Source: Nocardioides perillae (GTDB lineage: Bacteria; Actinomycetota; Actinomycetes; Propionibacteriales; Nocardioidaceae). Taken from it: a DNA stretch of 64,000 nt. The stretch lies in assembly GCF_013409425.1 (NCBI RefSeq), contig NZ_JACCAC010000001.1:310001-374000 (forward strand), given 5' to 3'. The notes below the pieces were generated by a model that did not search any database, was not told where the DNA came from, and was given only the letters and a program-made list of their open reading frames with translations. Position numbers and translations under genes: made by a program. Below, in pieces: positions 53,818 to 62,206 of the stretch (its first letter is position 1; each line of letters starts with the position of its first letter).

Positions 53818-55148
53818 CCAGCACCGCCGACGCCCCCGCCGACGCGCCCGCCACGGGCACCCCCACGACGTACGGCGTGGCGCAGCGTCTCGCGGAGGCC
53901 CTGCGGCCGGTCGTGCGCGGGGAGATCCCGGTGCGGCTGCGCGCGTGGGACGGCTCCGAGGCCGGCCCGGTCGACGCCCCGCTGGTCGAGGTGCGCACCC
54001 CGCGGGTGCTGCGCCGGCTGCTGTGGGCGCCGGGCGAGCTGGGCGCGGCCCAGGCCTACGTCACCGGCGAGCTCGAGATCCACCACGACGTCGACGAGGC
54101 GCTGACCCACGTGTGGGCCGTGGCCGCCGAGCGCGGGCTGAAGGGCACGAAGCCGTCGCCGGGCGCCATGGTGCAGGCGGTGCGCGCGCTCGCGTCGCTG
54201 GGCGCGGTCGGGCCCAGGCCGGCCAACCCGGCGTCGCAGGCGCGGCTGCCTGGTCGGCTGCACTCCAAGCGCCGCGACTCCGAGGCGATCAGCTTCCACT
54301 ACGACCTCTCCAACGAGTTCTACTCGCTGATCCTCGAGGACTGCATGGCCTACTCCTCGGGCTACTGGACGCGTCCCGACGACGCCGACTACACCGCCGA
54401 GGACGCCCAGCGCGACAAGCTCGACCTCGTGTGCCGCAAGGTCGGCCTCGACCAGCGGCCCGGCATGCGCTTCCTCGACGTCGGCTGCGGCTGGGGCTCG
54501 CTGTCGCTGCACGCCGCCGAGCACTACGGCGCGCAGGTCACCGGCGTGACGATCGCGGCCGAGCAGAAGAAGTTCGTCGACGCCCGCGTCGCCGAGCGCG
54601 GTCTCGGTGACCTGGTCGACATCCGCCTGCTCGACTACCGCGACGTGCCGGCGACCTTCGGCGAGGGCGCCTTCGACGCGATCGGCTCCATCGAGATGGG
54701 CGAGCACGTCGGCGAGGGCAACTACCCGACCTACGCCGCGGTACTGCGCGACAGCGTCCGTCCCGGTGGCCGGGTGCTGGTGCAGCAGATGTCGCGCTCC
54801 GGCAAGCACCCCGGCGGCGGCCCCTTCATCGAGCACTTCATCGCCCCCGACATGACGATGCGCCCGGTCGGGGAGACCGTCGCGTTCTTCGAGCGTGCGG
54901 GCCTCGAGGTGCGCGACGTGCACATGATGCGCGAGCACTACGTGCGCACGGTGGCGGCCTGGACGGAGCGCTTCGAGGCGCACCTGCCGCGGCTGACCGA
55001 GCTGGTCGGCGAGGAGGTCGTGCGCGTGTGGCGGCTCTACCTCGTCGGCGGCGCGATGGCCTTCCGCGACGGCCGGATGGGCGTCGACCAGCTGCTCATG
55101 GTCAAGCCCGGGGCGGCGCACACGCTGCCCTGGGAGCGGGAGTGGTGA
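53814..55148 (+). CDS. Cyclopropane-fatty-acid-synthase-type methyltransferase 2
   Basis: 444 residues. ISFHYDLSNEFYSLILEDCM, the SAM motif FLDVGCGWGSLSLHAAEHYG, GSIEMGEHVGEGNYPTY and VQQMSRSGKHPGGGPFIEHF show a second CFA-family enzyme clearly different from its neighbour (different SAM motif and C-terminus). Mycobacterial sigK operons have a single ufaA1, so this copy is an addition. GTG start and TGA stop both overlap neighbours by 4 bases. Confidence 0.9.
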   Translation: MTSTADAPADAPATGTPTTYGVAQRLAEALRPVVRGEIPVRLRAWDGSEAGPVDAPLVEVRTPRVLRRLLWAPGELGAAQAYVTGELEIHHDVDEALTHVWAVAAERGLKGTKPSPGAMVQAVRALASLGAVGPRPANPASQARLPGRLHSKRRDSEAISFHYDLSNEFYSLILEDCMAYSSGYWTRPDDADYTAEDAQRDKLDLVCRKVGLDQRPGMRFLDVGCGWGSLSLHAAEHYGAQVTGVTIAAEQKKFVDARVAERGLGDLVDIRLLDYRDVPATFGEGAFDAIGSIEMGEHVGEGNYPTYAAVLRDSVRPGGRVLVQQMSRSGKHPGGGPFIEHFIAPDMTMRPVGETVAFFERAGLEVRDVHMMREHYVRTVAAWTERFEAHLPRLTELVGEEVVRVWRLYLVGGAMAFRDGRMGVDQLLMVKPGAAHTLPWEREW

Positions 55149-56002
55149 GCGCGGTCGACATGACCTCGACCGGCCTCGGCGACCTGCTGGGCGCCTGGTG
55201 GCCGCTGGCGCTGACGGCGCTGCTCGTCGTCGCGGCCGCGATGACCGTCACCGCAGCGGCCGCCTGGCGCTCGTCGCGGGTCGCCGTCGTCGACGTCACC
55301 TGGGGCGTGGGCTTCGTGCTGGCCGCACTCGCGGGTGCGGTGGTCGGCGTGGCGGTCGACGGCAGCGACGGTGCGCGTCGCTGGCTGCTCGCCGCCGTCG
55401 TCGCGGTGTGGGGCCTGCGCCTGGCCTGGCACATCCGCGGCCGCGCGCAGGGTCACGGCGAGGACCCGCGCTACGCCGAGCTGATCGGCGTGCGCCCCGA
55501 GGAGGACAGGCGGGCCTGGTTCGTGCTCGGGGTGCGCAAGGTCTTCGTCGTGCAGGCCGTCGCGCTCTGGCTGATCTCGTGGCCGGTGCAGGTCGGTCAG
55601 GCGCTGCCGGTCGCCTCCTGGTGGCTGGTCGGCGTCGGCGTGGCCGTCACGGCGGTCGGCGTGGTCTTCGAGGCGGTCGGCGACGCCCAGCTCGCGGCGT
55701 ACAAGCGGGTGCCGAAGGCCGAACGCCCGCCGGTGATGGACACCGGGCTGTGGCGGTACACGCGGCACCCGAACTACTTCGGCGACGCGTGCGTGTGGTG
55801 GGGGCTGTGGCTGGCCGGCGGCCTCGCGTCGGGCTGGGTGCCCGGCCTGGCGACGCTGGTCGCGCCCGTCGCGATGACCTGGTTCCTCGTCTTCGCCACC
55901 GGCGCGCGGCTGCTGGAGCGGACGATGGCGCAGCGGCCGGGCTACCCGGAGTACGCCGCGCGCACCTCGATGTTCGTCCCGCTGCCACCGAAGCGTCGCT
56001 GA
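55145..56002 (+). CDS. DUF1295 membrane protein (steroid-reductase-like fold)
   Basis: 285 residues, about six membrane helices. The C-terminal half is the ICMT/steroid 5-alpha-reductase-like signature: GLWRYTRHPNYFGDACVWWG and LLERTMAQRPGYPEYAARTS. The N-terminal VDVTWGVGFVLAAL and HGEDPRYAEL are typical of DUF1295, like Rv0446c. It may be an NAD(P)H-dependent lipid reductase; this is not demonstrated. Last gene of the sigK-rskA-FAD/DUF1365-CFA-CFA-DUF1295 operon; GTG start overlaps the previous stop. Confidence 0.88.
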   Translation: MSAVDMTSTGLGDLLGAWWPLALTALLVVAAAMTVTAAAAWRSSRVAVVDVTWGVGFVLAALAGAVVGVAVDGSDGARRWLLAAVVAVWGLRLAWHIRGRAQGHGEDPRYAELIGVRPEEDRRAWFVLGVRKVFVVQAVALWLISWPVQVGQALPVASWWLVGVGVAVTAVGVVFEAVGDAQLAAYKRVPKAERPPVMDTGLWRYTRHPNYFGDACVWWGLWLAGGLASGWVPGLATLVAPVAMTWFLVFATGARLLERTMAQRPGYPEYAARTSMFVPLPPKRR

Positions 56003-56044
56003 GGCCGGGCGGGCGTCGTGGGTGCCGTCGGGGAGGATGGACGC

Positions 56045-56836
56045 GTGCTGCCCAGCCCGTCCGACACCGTCCCCTCCCCGCCCGAGCTGCCCGAGCTCGG
56101 CTCGGTCGACAACCTGCGCGACGTGGCCGGCTCCGGTGAGGGCTACCCCACCCGCGACGGCGGCCGCGTGCGCCGCGGGGTGTTCTACCGCGCCAACCTG
56201 CTGCGGCCCGACGACGACGACCTCGCGCTGCTGACCGGTCTCGGGTTGCGCGTCGTGCACGACCTGCGCCGCGCCGACGAGGTCGCAGCGCACCCCGACC
56301 GCGAGCTGCCCGGCGCCGAGTGGCGCCACGTCGACGTGCTCGGCGTGGCGGCCGACGACGCGCTCGGCTTCACCACGCCGGAGGAGTCGCGGCGGATGAT
56401 GGAGGCCGTCTACCGCGACTTCGTGCACCGGCCCTCGGTGCGCGATGCGCTCGCGCGGGTGCTGCGCGACCTGGCGAGCGACCCGCTGCCGCAGCTCTTC
56501 CACTGCACCGCCGGCAAGGACCGCACGGGGTGGGTGGCGGTGCTGCTGCTCCACCTCGCCGGGGTCGAGGAGCCGACGATCCGGGCCGACTACCTGCTGT
56601 CGAACGAGCGCACCGCCGCCAGCCGGGCCCGCTACGAGCGGATGATCGTCGAGGGCCTCGGCGAGCAGATGCTGCCGGTGCTCGAGCCGGTGCTCGTGGT
56701 CACCGACGACTACCTCGACCTCGCGCTGGGCGAGGTCGCGGCGACGTACAGCGACCTCGACGGCTACCTCCGCGACGGCCTCGGCCTGCCCGACGACGTG
56801 CTCGACGCCCTGCGCGAGCGCCTCGTCGCCGCCTGA
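56045..56836 (+). CDS. Tyrosine/lipid phosphatase (Y_phosphatase3, PtpB-like)
   Basis: 263 residues. The P-loop is HCTAGKDRTG (Cys154, Arg160), typical of the atypical dual-specificity/PtpB group rather than classical PTPs. It begins with GSVDNLRDVAG and RRGVFYRANLLRP, the family N-terminal block. Substrates can be phosphotyrosine or phosphoinositides. GTG 56045 is chosen because GGAGG (56031-56035) is well placed; GTG 56018 is an alternative. It may be a separate unit from the preceding operon (42-bp gap). Confidence 0.85.
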   Translation: MLPSPSDTVPSPPELPELGSVDNLRDVAGSGEGYPTRDGGRVRRGVFYRANLLRPDDDDLALLTGLGLRVVHDLRRADEVAAHPDRELPGAEWRHVDVLGVAADDALGFTTPEESRRMMEAVYRDFVHRPSVRDALARVLRDLASDPLPQLFHCTAGKDRTGWVAVLLLHLAGVEEPTIRADYLLSNERTAASRARYERMIVEGLGEQMLPVLEPVLVVTDDYLDLALGEVAATYSDLDGYLRDGLGLPDDVLDALRERLVAA

Positions 56837-56909
56837 CGGCCGGAGCCGCCCGGAAGGGTGGGGGTGGGACACGGGCCACGGGGCACCTCCGGAGGTGGCA
56901 CCGCGCACC

Positions 56910-57509
56910 ATGCTCAGCACCGACCTGCCGTCGACCTCCGGGTCGGGCCTCGCCGACCCGGTCGCGGACGCGTTCGCTGCCACGCCTCGCTGCGACTTCC
57001 TGCCGCCGGAGCAGCAGCGACGGGCCGGCGACGACCGCCCTCTCGACATCGGCCACGGCCAGACCTGCAGCCAGCCGCGCACGGTCGAGGTGATGCTCCG
57101 CCTGCTCGACGTGCACCCCGGCCACCAGGTGCTCGACGTCGGCAGCGGCTCGGGGTGGACCACCGCGCTGCTGGCGCACCTCGTCGGGCCCGACGGGCTC
57201 GTGCACGCCGTCGAGCGCGAGCCCGCGCTGGCCCAGCGCGCGGCCGCGGACGTCGCGGCACTCGGCCGGTGGTGGGTCTCGGTGACCACGGCGGTGCCGG
57301 GTGTGCTCGGCCTGCCCGACGAGGCGCCCTACGACCGGGTCCTGGTCTCCGCCGACGGCGGCCGCCTGCCCCACGAGCTCGTCGACCAGCTCGCGGACGA
57401 CGGTGTGCTGGTCGCTCCCGTCGCCGGTGTGCTCACCCGCGTGCGGCGCCACGGCCGGGGGTTGCTGCGCAGCGAGCACGGGCACTACCGCTTCGTGGCC
57501 CTGCGCTGA
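56910..57509 (+). CDS. Protein-L-isoaspartate methyltransferase-like protein
   Basis: 199 residues. PCMT features: DRPLDIGHGQTCSQPRTVEV (the family IGxGQTxSxPxxV block), the SAM motif HQVLDVGSGSGWTTALLAHL, HAVEREPALA, and DRVLVSADGGRLPHELVDQL. The enzyme repairs isoaspartyl residues in aged proteins. It is slightly shorter than E. coli Pcm. Start could be ATG 56910 or GTG 56895; GGAGG sits at 56890-56894, so the ATG is favoured. It is convergent with the SpoIIE-type gene. Confidence 0.83.
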   Translation: MLSTDLPSTSGSGLADPVADAFAATPRCDFLPPEQQRRAGDDRPLDIGHGQTCSQPRTVEVMLRLLDVHPGHQVLDVGSGSGWTTALLAHLVGPDGLVHAVEREPALAQRAAADVAALGRWWVSVTTAVPGVLGLPDEAPYDRVLVSADGGRLPHELVDQLADDGVLVAPVAGVLTRVRRHGRGLLRSEHGHYRFVALR

Positions 57510-57559
57510 CTCAGCCCTCGCGGCGACCCAGCTGCTCGGCCGGCCCGGATCGCCCGGGC

Positions 57560-58807
57560 TCAGTGGTCGGCGCCGCCCGAGGTCTGGCGGCGCGTCGTGC
57601 CGCCGTGCCAGTCGAGCACGAGCATCGTGGCGTCGTCGTCGGGGTCACCCACGTGGTCACGGAAGGCGTGGGCCACCTCCTGCACCGCTGTGCGTGGGTG
57701 GAGGTCGGCGGCCTTGAGCAGCGCGGCGTCGAGGTCGAAGTCGTCGGCCGACCCCTCGTACATCCCGTCGGTCAGCAGCACCAACCGGTCGCCGGGCTGC
57801 AGCTCGACCTCGTGCGCCGCGAAACGGTGGGCGACCCCCGGCAGGTCGAGACCGAAGGGGAGGTCGGCGGGCAGCTCCACGGAGCGCACCTCGCCGCCGC
57901 GCATCAGCCGCATCGGGGGGTGGCCGGCGTTGACGACCCGGGCAGCGACCCGACCGTCGCGGGCGGTCCCGTGCTCGGGTGCGGAGGTGGAGTCGAGCGG
58001 GAGCTCGAGGAGGAGACCGGTGGCGTACTGCTCGGGTGAGGCGTGGCGGGCGAACGCCTCGTGCACCGCGTGGCCCTGGGCCGTCACGTCACCGCCGGCC
58101 CGCCGCGCCCCGCGCAGCGCGTTGACGGCGAGGGTCGCGAGCAGGGCGGCCTCCACGTCGTGGCCGACCGCGTCGGTCAACGTGACGGTCAGGCGGTCGT
58201 GGGAGGCGATGTAGTCGAAGGTGTCGCCGCCCGCCTTCGAGCTCGGCTCGAGCCACCCGGCGAGGGTGAAGGAGCCCCCCTCGCAGACCCACGCCTGCGG
58301 CAGGAGGCGGCGCTGCACCTCCATCGACAGGGCGAACGGCTCCGAGCGGCGCGCCTCCTCGTAGGCGTCGGTGTGCAGCTGGTTGGCGACGAGGAGGTAG
58401 CCGAGGGCGTGACCGACCCCTTCGAGGAGCGCCGCGATACGGCCACGGTCCTCGGTCAGGTCACCACCGTCGGGGAAGGTCACCTGCAGGACGCCGTGGG
58501 CGTCACCGCGCACGGTCACGGGCACCCACCAGTCACGCTCGTCGTCGACCAGGCGCTGCTCGAGCCAAGCCGTGCCGGCGGCGCTGCCCGTGATCGGGAG
58601 GCGGTCGCGTCCCGGCGCCGAGAGGAGCCGCCGGCCCGCCGCGTCCGCGATCCAGTAGCAGACCCCCTCGGCGTCGAGCCGGGCGCGCAGGTGGTCGGCC
58701 GCGGCCGTCACCGCCGAGGCAGGCGACACGTCCTCGGCGGCGACGAGCAGCTCGGCGAGGTCGAGCGAGGGGACGTCGTCAGTCACAGCACTCCGGCTCG
58801 GGGTCAC
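57560..58807 (-). CDS. GAF-SpoIIE PP2C-type phosphatase
   Basis: 415 residues. N-terminal GAF-like domain (about 15-160) and C-terminal SpoIIE/RsbU phosphatase: EVQRRLLPQAW, GWLEPSSKAGGDTFDYI (metal-binding Asp), LTDAVGHDVEAALLATL, AGHPPMRLM, LVLLTDGMYEGSADDFDLDA and DPDDDATMLVLDW. Such proteins dephosphorylate anti-anti-sigma factors to switch on sigma-B-type responses. No anti-sigma partner is adjacent. The GTG at 58807 is used; a second GTG 21 bases on is possible. Confidence 0.88.
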   Translation of the reverse strand: MTPSRSAVTDDVPSLDLAELLVAAEDVSPASAVTAAADHLRARLDAEGVCYWIADAAGRRLLSAPGRDRLPITGSAAGTAWLEQRLVDDERDWWVPVTVRGDAHGVLQVTFPDGGDLTEDRGRIAALLEGVGHALGYLLVANQLHTDAYEEARRSEPFALSMEVQRRLLPQAWVCEGGSFTLAGWLEPSSKAGGDTFDYIASHDRLTVTLTDAVGHDVEAALLATLAVNALRGARRAGGDVTAQGHAVHEAFARHASPEQYATGLLLELPLDSTSAPEHGTARDGRVAARVVNAGHPPMRLMRGGEVRSVELPADLPFGLDLPGVAHRFAAHEVELQPGDRLVLLTDGMYEGSADDFDLDAALLKAADLHPRTAVQEVAHAFRDHVGDPDDDATMLVLDWHGGTTRRQTSGGADH

Positions 58808-58895
58808 GGACGGGCAGGGTCAGCCCTCTGTCGTCCTACCACCCCGCCGGGGGGCCTCAACCCTCCTTCCGGACGGGGCCGCGTGCCGGGCTCGC

Positions 58896-59044
58896 GTCGA
58901 GGGGTCGCGCGCTGCTCTGGTGTCGAGGGGTCACGCGCTGCGCACGTGTCGAGGGGTCGCGCGCTGGGCTGGCGGCGAAGGGTCACGCGCTGCTGATCCG
59001 TCGAGGGGTCAGGCGCTGGGCTCGTGTCGAGGGGTCACGCGCTG
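58896..59044 (+). repeat. Left array: six 26-bp tandem repeats
   Basis: Core GTCGAGGGGTCRCGCGCTG (19 bp) at 58896, 58922, 58948, 58974, 59000 and 59026, each separated by a 7-bp variable spacer. The period is exactly 26 bp. Core 4 starts GGCGAAG and core 5 has CAGGCG; the others differ only at the R position. It lies upstream of the DUF222/HNH gene and is the reverse complement of the right array. No protein-coding evidence. Confidence 0.9.
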
Positions 59045-59147
59045 GGGCGCTCGGGTCGTCCGGGGAGGCCCGCAGAGGCCGTCTCGAGCCGGCTGGCAGA
59101 GCCTGGTCTGCGCCACTTCCCGTCCACAGGCGACCGTCGTGGATCCG

Positions 59148-59156
59148 TTGTCCACA
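59148..59156 (+). promoter_or_regulatory. DnaA-box-like 9-mer before the HNH gene
   Basis: TTGTCCACA equals the actinobacterial DnaA box consensus. A related CCGTCCACA lies at 59120-59128. Single site, so no origin is implied. The whole stretch 59045-59218 carries no gene and is presumably the promoter region of the HNH gene. Confidence 0.35.
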
Positions 59157-59218
59157 GCGCAATCCGGACAGTCTCGAGGCGGGCGCCACTGTCGGTGGTC
59201 GGTGGTTGAGTAGGCGGC

Positions 59219-60526
59219 ATGGCAGACCACCGCGACCACGCCCCGCAGCATCCGCTGCTGGTCGCGCTGGCCTGCCTCGACACCGACCTCGACCACGCCT
59301 CGGGTACGCCGACCTGGTCACTCACCGCGAGTGAGGCAGAGGCGGCGTTGGTCGAGCTCGCCAAGTGTCGTGCCCGCCTGACGGCGCTCGAGCTCACCAC
59401 CGTCGCCGCTGCGGATCGGGCGGATGTCGGTGACGCCACGGGTGCGACGTCCACGGGGGCGCACTGGGCCAAGCTGGTCCATCAGACCCGCGCCAAGTCC
59501 GTCGCCACTGTCCGTCACGCTGCGGCGCTGGAGGCACGTCACGGCACCGTCCTGGCCGCGATGGCCGCCGGGGTGGTGCTGCCCGAGCAGGCCGAAGTGA
59601 TCTGCAAGGCCGTCGACGCCCTGCCGGCCGATCGGGTCGGGGTGGAGGTGGTCGACGCTGCCCGCGCCCACCTGCTGGAGCTGGCCGCCATGTTCGATGC
59701 GGTCGAGCTGGGACGGCTCGGTGACCGGATCCTCGACGTCGTCGCCCCAGAGGTCGCCGAGGACGTGGAACGCGACCGCCTCGAACGCGAAGAAGCAGCA
59801 GCCCAGGCCGCGGCCAGCTTCACGATGACCCGCGACGGACACGGGAAGGCCCACGGGCGGTTCACCATCCCCGTCGCGGAAGCCGACATGCTCACGGCCG
59901 CTCTCGATGCGTTGACCGCACCCCGACACCACCACGCCACCCACGGTGCTGAGCCGGTGCCGGTCGACCAGCACGGCGACCGGGTCCCCCGACCGCTACG
60001 GCGCGGGCAGGCGTTCTGCGAGTACATCCGCACCCGCCACCACGCCGCCGCCACCGCCGCGACCCAGGCCGGTGGGGTCGACGCCACCGTCACCGTCACC
60101 CTCGACCTCGCGCAGCTCACCGCCACCGGCCCCGGCGCCGACGTACCGGCCACCTTGTCGACCGGGACCCGCATCACCGCCGCGAAAGCCAGGTTGTGGG
60201 CGTGCGGCGCCGGGATCGTCCCCGTCGTGCTCGGTGGCGCGTCGCAGCCCCTCGACGTCGGACGCACCCGGCGCTACTTCACCAAGACCCAACGCCTCGC
60301 CCTCGCCCGCCTCCAAGGCGGGTGCACCGCCGACGGGTGTGACTGGCCACCCTCGATGTGCCACGCCCACCACCGCACCCCCTGGCATGCCGGCGGCAAG
60401 ACCGACCTCGACCAGGGCTACCTGCTGTGCCCCAGACACCACGCCCGCGCACACGACCCCGCCTACGAGACCACCTACCACCGCCACCGCGTCACGTTCG
60501 CCCGCACCCGACCCCTGCGGACCTGA
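59219..60526 (+). CDS. DUF222/HNH endonuclease (13E12-repeat family)
   Basis: 435 residues. The DUF222 region (about 40-340) has LVELAKCRARLTALELTTVA, GVVLPEQAEVICKAVDALPA and TMTRDGHGKAHGRFTIPVAE. The C-terminal HNH site (about 365-412) has GCTADGCDWPPSMCHAHH, then GGKTDLDQGYLLCPRHHARAH, with zinc Cys pairs and catalytic His. The family is the REP13E12 protein of mycobacteria, often multicopy and linked to repeats and phage attachment. Codon use looks slightly less GC-biased than its neighbours, in keeping with mobility (impression only). It is flanked by oppositely oriented copies of one 26-bp array. Confidence 0.9.
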   Translation: MADHRDHAPQHPLLVALACLDTDLDHASGTPTWSLTASEAEAALVELAKCRARLTALELTTVAAADRADVGDATGATSTGAHWAKLVHQTRAKSVATVRHAAALEARHGTVLAAMAAGVVLPEQAEVICKAVDALPADRVGVEVVDAARAHLLELAAMFDAVELGRLGDRILDVVAPEVAEDVERDRLEREEAAAQAAASFTMTRDGHGKAHGRFTIPVAEADMLTAALDALTAPRHHHATHGAEPVPVDQHGDRVPRPLRRGQAFCEYIRTRHHAAATAATQAGGVDATVTVTLDLAQLTATGPGADVPATLSTGTRITAAKARLWACGAGIVPVVLGGASQPLDVGRTRRYFTKTQRLALARLQGGCTADGCDWPPSMCHAHHRTPWHAGGKTDLDQGYLLCPRHHARAHDPAYETTYHRHRVTFARTRPLRT

Positions 60527-60639
60527 GCCGAGGCGACGCAACCAGACCCACCAACGCCGACACCGCGTACCCGCGCACGGCTGTGCGAACGGTCCAATTC
60601 GGCACGGGCCGCCGACCCCCTAGACCACCAGCCCGCTGC

Positions 60640-61022
60640 CAGCGCGCGACCCCTCGGCGCATGCCCAACACGCGACCCCTCGACACGTGCCTAGCGCGCG
60701 ACCCCTCGGCGCGTGGCCAGTGCGTGACCCCTCGACGGCAGCCCAGCGCGTGACCCCTCGTCGCGTGCCCAGCGCTCGACCCCTCGGCGCGAGCCCAGCG
60801 CGCGACCCCTCGACGGCAGCCCAGCGCGTGACCCCTCGTCGCGTGCCCAGCGCTCGACCCCTCGACACGAGCCCAACACGCGACCCCTCGACGCCAGCCC
60901 AACACGCGACCCCTCGACACGAGCCCAACACGCGACCCCTCGACGCCAGCCCAACACGCGACCCCTCGACGCCAGCCCAACACGCGACCCCTCGACGCCA
61001 GCCCCACACGCGACCCCTCGCT
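60640..61022 (-). repeat. Right array: fifteen 26-bp tandem repeats, opposite orientation
   Basis: Core CAGCGYGYGACCCCTCGAC (+ strand view) every 26 bp from 60640 to 61004, with 7-bp spacers; the last unit is degenerate. Units 4-6 and 7-9 form a 78-bp higher-order duplication (spacers and core variants repeat in order). Units 10-14 are almost identical and start CAACACGCG. It ends 23 bp before the stop of the acyl-CoA dehydrogenase gene. The 113 bp between the HNH stop and the array hold nothing recognisable. Confidence 0.92.
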
Positions 61023-61045
61023 GCTCCACCCGTGAGGCGGCCGGC

Positions 61046-62206
61046 TCAGTAGGACTTGGGCAGCCCCAGGCTGTGCATCGAGACGAAGTTGAGGATCATC
61101 TCGCGGCTGACCGGGGCGATCCGGCCCACGCGGGTGGCGACGAGGAGGCCGGCGATGCCGTACTCCTGGCTCGCGCCGTTGCCGCCGTGGGTCTGCACCG
61201 CGCGGTCGACGGCGTCGCACGCGGCCTCGGCCGCGGCGTACTTCGCCATGTTGGCGGCCTCGCCCGCCGCCATCTCGTCACCTGCGTCGAAGAGCGCGGC
61301 GGCCTTCTGGTTCATCAGCCGGGCCAGCTCGATCTCGATGTGGCTCTGCGCGAGCGGGTGCGCGATGGCCTGGTGCGCGCCGATCGGCTGGCCGAAGACG
61401 GCGCGCTCCTTCGCGTACGCCGTGGCGCGGTCGAGCGCGTAGCGCGCGAGCCCGAGGGAGAAGGCCGCCGCCATGATCCGCTCCGGGTTGAGGCCGGCGA
61501 AGAGCTGCACGAGCCCGCCGTCCTCGTCGCCGACCAGGGCGTCGGCCGGGAGCCGGACGTCGTCGATGAAGACCTGGAACTGCTTCTCGGGCGAGACCAG
61601 CTCCATCGGGATCGGGTTGGCGGTGAACCCCTCGGCGTCGGTCGGCACGACGAAGAGCACCGGCTTCACCTTGCCGGTGCGGGCGTCCTCGGCGCGGGCG
61701 ACGACGAGCACGTTCTGCGCCTCGTCGACGCCGGAGATCCAGACCTTCTGCCCGGTCAGCACCCAGCCGTCGCCGTCGCGGCGCGCGGTGGTGGTGATGT
61801 TGTGGGTGTTGGTGCCGGCGTCGGGCTCGGTGATGGCGAAGGCCATCGTGCCGGTGCCGTCGCAGATGCCGGGGAGCCAGCGCTGCTTCTGCTCCTCGGT
61901 GCCGTAGCGGCTGATGATCGTGCCGCAGATCGCCGGGCTGACGACCATGAGCAGCAGCGGGCAGCCCTGCGCGGCGAGCTCCTCGCAGACCGCCGCGACG
62001 TCGCCGATGCCGCCGCCACCGCCGCCGTACTCCTCGGGCACGTTGATGCCGAGGTAGCCGTTCTTCCCGATCTCCAGCCACAGGTCGGTCGTCTTCTCGC
62101 CGGCGCGTGCCTTGCCGGCGAAGTAGTCGCGGCCGTACTTCGCCGCCAGCTTCGCGACCTGGCGGCGCAGCTCCTGGCGCTCCTCGGGCTCGGTGAACGT
62201 GTTCAT
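61046..62206 (-). CDS. Acyl-CoA dehydrogenase (FadE19-like)
   Basis: 386 residues, three ACAD domains: N-terminal helices with GINVPEEYGG, the middle beta domain (MAFAITEPDAGTNTHNITTT, GQKVWISGVDEAQNVLVVAR), and C-terminal helices with RAVFGQPIGAHQAIAHPLAQ and HGGNGASQEYG, whose Glu is at the catalytic position. It oxidises an acyl-CoA with FAD, passing electrons to ETF. The ATG overlaps the biotin carboxylase stop (ATGA). The order carboxylase then dehydrogenase matches the M. tuberculosis leucine-degradation genes accA1-fadE19 (from memory). Confidence 0.92.
   Translation of the reverse strand: MNTFTEPEERQELRRQVAKLAAKYGRDYFAGKARAGEKTTDLWLEIGKNGYLGINVPEEYGGGGGGIGDVAAVCEELAAQGCPLLLMVVSPAICGTIISRYGTEEQKQRWLPGICDGTGTMAFAITEPDAGTNTHNITTTARRDGDGWVLTGQKVWISGVDEAQNVLVVARAEDARTGKVKPVLFVVPTDAEGFTANPIPMELVSPEKQFQVFIDDVRLPADALVGDEDGGLVQLFAGLNPERIMAAAFSLGLARYALDRATAYAKERAVFGQPIGAHQAIAHPLAQSHIEIELARLMNQKAAALFDAGDEMAAGEAANMAKYAAAEAACDAVDRAVQTHGGNGASQEYGIAGLLVATRVGRIAPVSREMILNFVSMHSLGLPKSY

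Noticed and set aside
59120..59156. Replication origin
   Set aside because: One perfect and one poor DnaA box, no AT-rich region, no dnaA/dnaN/parAB genes.
58896..61022. CRISPR array
   Set aside because: Repeats are 19 bp with 7-bp spacers, spacers recur and no cas genes are present.
60620..61220. Long open frames with RGVACWAGVEGSRVG-type repeats on the - strand and DPSTPAQ-type repeats on the + strand
   Set aside because: They are translations of the 26-bp tandem array; all frames stay open because 26 bp repeated three times is a multiple of three and the unit lacks stops. No start signals and no family.
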